Shown piece by piece: positions 59,013 through 64,000 of a stretch of 64,000 nucleotides of DNA. Below the pieces are notes generated by a model. The model did no database searches and was not told the origin of the DNA. It saw only the letters and a program-made list of their open reading frames with translations. This stretch comes from Rathayibacter sp. VKM Ac-2760 (GTDB lineage Bacteria; Actinomycetota; Actinomycetes; Actinomycetales; Microbacteriaceae): contig NZ_CP047173.1 of assembly GCF_009834185.1 (NCBI RefSeq), positions 3,782,001-3,846,000 of the forward strand. The letters run 5' to 3'. Made by a program: the position numbers and the translations under genes. Within the stretch, counting starts at the first letter, position 1; every line of letters starts with the position of its first letter.

Positions 59013-60527
59013 TCACGGGGTGCCGGCGAGCGCCGCCGCGACCGCCCGCCCCGCGCGCACGGCGGTGACCGCTCCGGCGAGCGTCGAGTTGGCCACGAGC
59101 GCGGTCGGCACGACCGCGTTGCCGGCGACGAGGAGCCCCTCGACGCCCCAGACCCGGCCGTCCGCGTCGCAGACGCTCGTGCCGTCGTCGACGGCGCCCA
59201 TCCGCGCGGTGCCGGTGTAGTGCAGCGAGGCGCCGGCGTCGAGCAGCAGCGAGTCGCGCTCGGAGTCGAAGTCGCCGAGCCGGGCGCCCGCCTCCGCCTG
59301 CACCGCCCGACCGCGGTCGATCAGCGCGAGGTCGGCGGCGCTGTAGCCGAAGCGGACGCTCATCCGGGGCAGGCCGGTGGCATCCGTCTCCTCGGCGGAG
59401 AACTCGATCCGGTTCTCGGCGCGCACCTCGGTCGGCACGTAGAGGGCGAGCGTCACCGCGTAGCCCGCCGGGCCGCCGTCCTCGCCCGGCACCGGGGCCT
59501 GCATGATCTGGCCCTGGAACGGCTGCGCGTCGCCGCTGTGCGGCAGCCAGCTCGCCGAGGTCGCCCACTCGCCCTCCAGCGGCGCGGGCGGGCCGTCGGC
59601 GCCGAGCCGCTCGAGGTCGACCAGCACCCGGCCGGCCAGGAAGGCGTGCTCGTTCAGCCGGGAGCCGAGCGCCGGCCCGCCGACACCCGAGGCGAAGAGG
59701 AGCTGCGGGGTGCGGAAGGTGTCCGCGCAGACGACGACGATCGGGGCGCGCACGACCTCCTCGGTCCCGTCCGCGATCGAGCGCAGCACGGCGCCGGTCG
59801 CGCGGCCGTCCTCGATCAGGACGCGGGTGACGAGCGTCGAGTGCCGCAGCACGAACGCTGCGTCGCCGCCGCGCTCGATCGGCGGGAAGACCGCCGCCGG
59901 CCCGGTGCGGGCGAGCCGCCCCTCCGCGTCGGCGTTGATCGAGACGGGCATGGCCTGCGGATGCCTGCCCTCCGCGCTCACGGGGCCGACGTACTCGTCG
60001 AGCACCTCCAGCACGCGGTCGCCCACCCGGTCGGGCGGGTACGGGCCGGGGTTCACCCGGAGCAGGCGCTGCGCCTCGGCGAGGTCGCCGGGCCACTCGT
60101 CGGCGGGGATCGCCTCCGGGACCTCGTCGCCGTAGGGGGTCGGCGCGGCGGCGGCCCAGTGGACGCTCATCCCGCCGAGGTTCCAGGCGATCGAGGCGCC
60201 GGGCATCTCCGACGCCTCGTGGCCGAGGTCGCCGAGGGTGCGCAGTCCCGCCGGCAGCGCGGCGAGATCGGCCGCGCCGCCCGCCGTCCGCGACGCGCCG
60301 ACGTACATGGCCTGGTTGCCCGAGAAGGCACGGGCGGCGAAGCCCTCGCGGGCGTCGCGGTCCGGGGTGTCGTGCAGGTGGTGGCCGAAGGCGCTGCCGA
60401 GCGGCGGACCCGCGTCGACCATCAGCAGCCGCGCGTCCGGGTGCGCCGCGCGCACCTGGGCGGCGACGACGGCGGCCATGATCCCGGCGCCGACGAGGAG
60501 GACGTCGGCGTCCTGCGCGGCGCTCAT
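59013..60527 (-). CDS. GMC-family FAD-dependent oxidoreductase
   Basis: 504 residues. The dinucleotide-binding start is DVLLVGAGIMAAVVAAQVRA (the final glycine of GxGxxG is replaced by Ala), with VDAGPP after the second strand. The GMC C-terminus has the active-site His region LHYTGTARMG and WGVEGLLVAGNAVVPTALVA with the Asn of the pair. The enzyme oxidises alcohols or sugars using FAD. Its start overlaps the ABC ATPase stop as ATGA, and the stop is followed by an 85-bp gap with a dyad. It belongs to the same catabolic unit. Confidence 0.88.
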   Translation of the reverse strand: MSAAQDADVLLVGAGIMAAVVAAQVRAAHPDARLLMVDAGPPLGSAFGHHLHDTPDRDAREGFAARAFSGNQAMYVGASRTAGGAADLAALPAGLRTLGDLGHEASEMPGASIAWNLGGMSVHWAAAAPTPYGDEVPEAIPADEWPGDLAEAQRLLRVNPGPYPPDRVGDRVLEVLDEYVGPVSAEGRHPQAMPVSINADAEGRLARTGPAAVFPPIERGGDAAFVLRHSTLVTRVLIEDGRATGAVLRSIADGTEEVVRAPIVVVCADTFRTPQLLFASGVGGPALGSRLNEHAFLAGRVLVDLERLGADGPPAPLEGEWATSASWLPHSGDAQPFQGQIMQAPVPGEDGGPAGYAVTLALYVPTEVRAENRIEFSAEETDATGLPRMSVRFGYSAADLALIDRGRAVQAEAGARLGDFDSERDSLLLDAGASLHYTGTARMGAVDDGTSVCDADGRVWGVEGLLVAGNAVVPTALVANSTLAGAVTAVRAGRAVAAALAGTP

Positions 60528-61366
60528 GCGGCCGCCTCGCGGGTATCGAGCGCCTCGCGGGCCCGGCGGCGCTCGGCCTGCCGGGCGGGGTGCGCGACCG
60601 GCGCCGACATCAGCAGCCGCTGCGTGTACGGATGCTGCGGCGCGCCGGTGACGACCGCCGCGCTCCCCGTCTCGATCACCTCGCCGTGCAGCAGCACCAT
60701 GACCCGGTGGCTGATCCGGCGGACCACGCTGAGATCGTGCGAGACGAAGAGGAGCGCGGTGCCGGTGTCCTGCTGGATCTCGACGAGCAGGTCGAGCACG
60801 GCGGCCTGCGTGCGCAGGTCGAGGCCGGAGACGGGCTCGTCGCAGACGATGAGGCGCGGCGAGAGCGCGAGCGCGCGGGCGATCGCGACGCGCTGGCGCT
60901 GACCGCCGGAGAACTCGCGCGGCAGCCGGCTGAGCGAGTCGGAGGGCAGGTGGACCCGGTCGAGCAGCTCGCGCAGCCGGTGGCGCGCCTTCTCGAGCGG
61001 CACCCCCTGGGCGACCAGCGGCTCGGCGAGGATCTGCTCGATCGTGAGCGCGGGGTTGAGCGAGCTGAACGGGTCCTGGAACACCACCTGGATGTCCTCG
61101 CTCAGCGCCCGGCGCTGCCGCGCGTCGGCGGACTGGATCTCGCGGCCGTCGAAGCGGATCGTGCCCGACTCCACCGGCGCCAGGCCGAGGATCGCGCGGC
61201 CGATGGTCGTCTTGCCGGAGCCGGACTCGCCGACCAGCCCGAGGGTCTCGCCCGGGCGGATGCTGCAGCTCACGCCCTTCAGCGCGGGGAAGGAGCGGCG
61301 GCGCAGCGGCCCGCCGGAGCGGAACACGACGTGCAGGTCGTCGATCTCGAGCAGGGGTGCGGTCAC
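60524..61366 (-). CDS. Oligopeptide-type ABC transporter ATP-binding protein (DppF/OppF-like)
   Basis: 280 residues. Walker A GLVGESGSGKTTI, Q-loop QVVFQDPFSSLNP, signature EFSGGQRQRVAIARAL, Walker B LIVCDEPVSGLD and SHDLSVV are complete, and the peptide-importer C-terminal motif APQHPYTQRLL is present. The GTG overlaps the stop of the fused permease/ATPase gene. It supplies the second ATPase of the importer. Confidence 0.93.
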   Translation of the reverse strand: MTAPLLEIDDLHVVFRSGGPLRRRSFPALKGVSCSIRPGETLGLVGESGSGKTTIGRAILGLAPVESGTIRFDGREIQSADARQRRALSEDIQVVFQDPFSSLNPALTIEQILAEPLVAQGVPLEKARHRLRELLDRVHLPSDSLSRLPREFSGGQRQRVAIARALALSPRLIVCDEPVSGLDLRTQAAVLDLLVEIQQDTGTALLFVSHDLSVVRRISHRVMVLLHGEVIETGSAAVVTGAPQHPYTQRLLMSAPVAHPARQAERRRAREALDTREAAA

Positions 61367-63153
61367 GGTCGGTTCTCCTTCGCGGCGGGCGCGGTGGCCG
61401 GGCCGGCGGAGTCGTCCACCGTCACCAGGTCGGGCCGGGGCTCGACGTCGTCGAGCGTCGCGGCGAGCAGCTCCCGGGTGTAGGGGTGCTGCGGGGCGGC
61501 GAACAGGCGCTCGACGTCCGCCTCCTCGACGATGCGGCCCTTGCTCATCACCGCGACGCGGTCGCAGAGGTCGGCGACGACGCCGAAGTCGTGGGTCACG
61601 ATCAGCAGGGCCATGTTGCGCTCGCGCTGCAGCCGGCGCAGCAGGTCGAGCACCTCCGCCTGCACGGTGACGTCGAGCGCGGTGGTCGGCTCGTCGGCGA
61701 TCAGCACGTCCGGGTCGCCCGCGATCGCGCCGGCGATGAGCACGCGCTGCGCCATGCCGCCGGAGATCTGGTGCGCGTAGGACTGCAGGATCCGCTCGGG
61801 CTCGCGGATGCCGACGCTCGAGAGCAGCTCGAGCGCGCGGGTCCGCGCGGCGGCGCGCCCCAGGCCGAGGCTGCCGTGCAGCGACTCGATCAGCTGCGAG
61901 CCGACCGTCGTGTACGGCGCGAGGTTGGCGATCGGCTCCTGCGGCACGTAGGCGATCACAGGCCCGCGGAGGGCGGCGGTCTCGCGGGCGGGCGCGCCGA
62001 CGAGCTCCTTCCCGTCGAGCCGGATGCTGCCCGCGAGCACGCGGCCGCCGGAGGGCAGCAGCCCGAGGACGGCGAAGGAGGTCTGCGACTTGCCGCTGCC
62101 GGACTCGCCGACGAGTCCGAGCACCTCGCCGCGGCGCACCTCGAGGTCGACGCCGTCGACCACGACCGTGTCGCCGCCCTGGCCGTCGGGGTAGCCGACG
62201 CGCAGGCCGCGCACCGAGAGCACCACGTCGTCGGCCAGCGGAGTGGCCGCGGGCACCTCGGGAGCGGCGATCGCACGACGGCGCCGGGGAGCGGCCAGGC
62301 CGCGGTCCTCGAGCGCGTCGCGCATGCCGTTCGCCAGGACGCCGAGGCAGACGCAGGTCAGGCCGATGGCGACGGCCGGCGGCACGATCAGGGCGGGCGA
62401 GGTGTAGATGGCGGCGAAGGCCTCGCTGATCTGCGAGCCCCAGGTGGGCACCTGCCGGTCGCCGATGCCGAGGAACTCGAGCCCGGACTGCGCCGCGATC
62501 GCCATCCCGGCGACCAGGCCGATCTGCACGATGATCGGCGCGCGCACGACGGCGAGCACGTGGCGCGAGAGGATGCGCCACGAGCGCAGCCCCGAGACCT
62601 TCGCGGCGTCGACGTACAGCTCGTTGCGCACCACCGAGACGGAGGAGCGCACCAGCCGGTAGAAGCTCGTCGAGACGCAGACGCCGAAGACGAGCATCGT
62701 GATCCAGACCGAGGGGCCGACGACCGCGCGCACCGAGAGCATCACGAGCACGGCGGGCAGGGAGAGCACCAGCGCGGTCATCCCGTTGCCGACGGCGGCG
62801 TACGGGCCGCCGAAGTAGCCGGCGAGCAGACCGGCCGGCACGCCGATCGCCACGGCGGCGGCGACCGCGATCGCCGCCGCGAGCAGCGTCACCCGGCCGC
62901 CGATCAGCAGCCGGGAGAGCACGTCGCGCCCGGAGCGGTCGGTGCCGAGCAGGTGCTCGGCGGACGGGCCCTGGTCGAGCGCCCGGACGTCCGCGAACGC
63001 TGGGTCGTAGGGGGTGAGCAGCGGCGCGAGCACGGCCGCGATCAGGATCAGGATCAGCAGCACGGCGGCGACCACCGCGAGCGGATTGCGGAGGAAGCGG
63101 CGCACGGCGCCCTCGGTGCGCTGCGCGCGCACGCTCATCGTCACGACGCTCAT
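61363..63153 (-). CDS. Fused oligopeptide-type ABC permease (DppC-like) and ATPase (DppD-like)
   Basis: 596 residues. Residues 1-285 are a DppC-type permease: hydrophobic N-terminal helix, GTDRSGRDVLSRLLIGGRVT, LYVDAAKVSGLRSWRILSRH (EAA loop) and LEFLGIGDRQVPTWGSQI. Residues about 315-596 are an ATPase with Walker A GLVGESGSGKSQTS, VPQEPIANLAPY, signature ISGGMAQRVLIAGAI, Walker B LIADEPTTALD and APQHPYTRELL. Joined permease-ATPase genes of this kind are known in actinobacteria. The ATG overlaps the upstream permease stop (ATGA). No separate substrate-binding protein is visible; it may lie beyond the window. Confidence 0.93.
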   Translation of the reverse strand: MSVVTMSVRAQRTEGAVRRFLRNPLAVVAAVLLILILIAAVLAPLLTPYDPAFADVRALDQGPSAEHLLGTDRSGRDVLSRLLIGGRVTLLAAAIAVAAAVAIGVPAGLLAGYFGGPYAAVGNGMTALVLSLPAVLVMLSVRAVVGPSVWITMLVFGVCVSTSFYRLVRSSVSVVRNELYVDAAKVSGLRSWRILSRHVLAVVRAPIIVQIGLVAGMAIAAQSGLEFLGIGDRQVPTWGSQISEAFAAIYTSPALIVPPAVAIGLTCVCLGVLANGMRDALEDRGLAAPRRRRAIAAPEVPAATPLADDVVLSVRGLRVGYPDGQGGDTVVVDGVDLEVRRGEVLGLVGESGSGKSQTSFAVLGLLPSGGRVLAGSIRLDGKELVGAPARETAALRGPVIAYVPQEPIANLAPYTTVGSQLIESLHGSLGLGRAAARTRALELLSSVGIREPERILQSYAHQISGGMAQRVLIAGAIAGDPDVLIADEPTTALDVTVQAEVLDLLRRLQRERNMALLIVTHDFGVVADLCDRVAVMSKGRIVEEADVERLFAAPQHPYTRELLAATLDDVEPRPDLVTVDDSAGPATAPAAKENRP

Positions 63154-63998
63154 GCGGTCCTCGCCCTCGGGTTGAGCCAGGCGACCACGAGGTCGATGGC
63201 GGTGTTGACGACGACGACGATGCCGACGGTGACGACGACGAGCCCCATGATCACGGGGATGTCGCCGCGCGGGACGTACTGGACGGCCATCGCTCCGACG
63301 CCGGGGAGCGCGAAGACGCTCTCGACGACGACCGCGCCGCCGAGCAGGCCGACGAACTCGAGCGCGAGCACGGTCAGCCCGGGCCCGGCCGCGCCGCGCA
63401 GCACGTAGCGGAGCAGGATGCGGCGCTCGGAGACGCCGCGGCTGCGCAGCGTGCGCACGTACTCCTTGCGCAGCTCCGCGCCGACGGCACTGCGGACCTG
63501 CTGGGTGACGCTGGCGATCGTGGCGATGCTGAGCGCGATGATCGGCAGCGTGATGGTGCTGAGCCAGCCGCCGAGCGACTCCGCGGGCGGGACGTAGCCC
63601 AGCGCGGGGAACCAGCCGAGCTGGACGCCGAAGACGGTCACGAGCACGAGCGCGACGAGGAAGCCGGGCAGTCCGTAGCCGAGCACCGTGGCGACCTGGA
63701 CGCCGCTGTCGACGCCGCCGCGGCGGACGGCGCCGAGGGTGCCGAGCGCGAAGGCGACGATCGCGCTCAGCACGATCACGCCCGTCACCACGCTCAGCGT
63801 GACCGGCAGCCGGGTGGAGAGCGAGCCGATCACCGACTCGTTGGTGAACCAGCTGCGGCCGAAGTCGCCCGAGAGCGCCGAGCCGAGCCAGTCGAGGTAG
63901 CGCAGCGGCAGCGGCCGGTCGAGCCCGAGGGCGACGACGCGCTGGGCGACCTGCTCCTGGGTCGCGGACTGGCCGAGGATGCTGCGGGCGATCGAGTC
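63150..63998 (-). CDS. Oligopeptide-type ABC permease (DppB-like), N-terminus beyond window
   Basis: The frame is open to the window edge; about 282 residues are visible. They begin in the DppB loop (DSIARSILGQSATQEQVAQR, LGLDRPLPLRYLDWLGSALS, GDFGRSW) and continue through the membrane domain with LRKEYVRTLRSRGVSERRIL and LEFVGLLGGAVVVESVFALP. It pairs with the DppC half of the next gene to form the channel. The start and the first helix are outside the window. Confidence 0.92.
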   Translation of the reverse strand, partial: DSIARSILGQSATQEQVAQRVVALGLDRPLPLRYLDWLGSALSGDFGRSWFTNESVIGSLSTRLPVTLSVVTGVIVLSAIVAFALGTLGAVRRGGVDSGVQVATVLGYGLPGFLVALVLVTVFGVQLGWFPALGYVPPAESLGGWLSTITLPIIALSIATIASVTQQVRSAVGAELRKEYVRTLRSRGVSERRILLRYVLRGAAGPGLTVLALEFVGLLGGAVVVESVFALPGVGAMAVQYVPRGDIPVIMGLVVVTVGIVVVVNTAIDLVVAWLNPRARTA

Positions 63999-64000
63999 CG

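Overview
The window is very GC-rich, with G/C-ending codons, frequent GTG starts and many 1-4 base stop/start overlaps (GTGA, ATGA, TGATG). Gene content (DUF222/HNH protein, anti-sigma-K-like pair, SCO3242-type UbiA enzyme, LLM oxidoreductase, MetQNI, CrcB pair) fits a chromosomal segment of an actinobacterium. I infer Microbacteriaceae (Rathayibacter or a close relative), without a database check. I saw no rRNA, tRNA, phage, insertion sequence or CRISPR array.

Layout. 3-1208: 3' part of a DUF222/HNH gene. 1290-6756: nucleobase or heterocycle catabolism (isochorismatase-like hydrolase, PucR regulator, NCS1 permease, deaminase-type amidohydrolase). 7464-13188: cell-surface and miscellaneous genes (polysaccharide pyruvyl transferase, secreted beta-helix protein, siderophore-interacting protein, acyltransferase-like membrane protein). 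13229-16913: ECF sigma/anti-sigma pair, small and membrane proteins, and a TspO-family protein behind a 22-bp dyad. 17006-25560: an Ebo-like cluster with a divergent ROK regulator. 25617-28237: a DUF916 / WxL-like surface protein pair. 28320-38513: sugar uptake and oxidation (RbsA-type ABC importer, secreted sugar dehydrogenase, Tat-exported isomerase-like protein, divergent Gfo/Idh oxidoreductase). 38684-42599: lipoprotein, small protein and metQNI. 42696-49904: DEAD-box helicase, 2-hydroxyacid dehydrogenase, VOC protein, two-component system, two CrcB proteins and a universal stress protein. 50120-52041: CHAP hydrolase and PaaX-type regulator. 52051-64000: ten minus-strand genes forming a peptide-type importer plus hydantoinase/amidohydrolase/oxidoreductase catabolic operon, cut by the window edge.

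The most notable system is the Ebo-like operon. Six tightly packed genes encode an inositol-phosphate-synthase-like cyclase, a UbiA prenyltransferase (EboC-like), an EboA domain fused to a TIM barrel, and EboB-, EboE- and EboF-like proteins. The usual EboD (a dehydroquinate-synthase-type sugar-phosphate cyclase) is absent and an unrelated sugar-phosphate cyclase, Ino1-like, stands in the operon instead. This suggests a prenylated cyclitol-type metabolite, which is inference.

Two repeat families deserve attention. One is a 63-bp palindrome present five times (25665, 26845, 39345, 42616, 51072), with a roughly 19-bp stem and a conserved loop core; one copy encodes part of the DUF916 protein tail. 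The other is a 113-bp tandem array at 11681-11990 with diverged relatives at 6775-7100. Short tandem repeats of 12-18 bp also recur at the 5' ends of genes.
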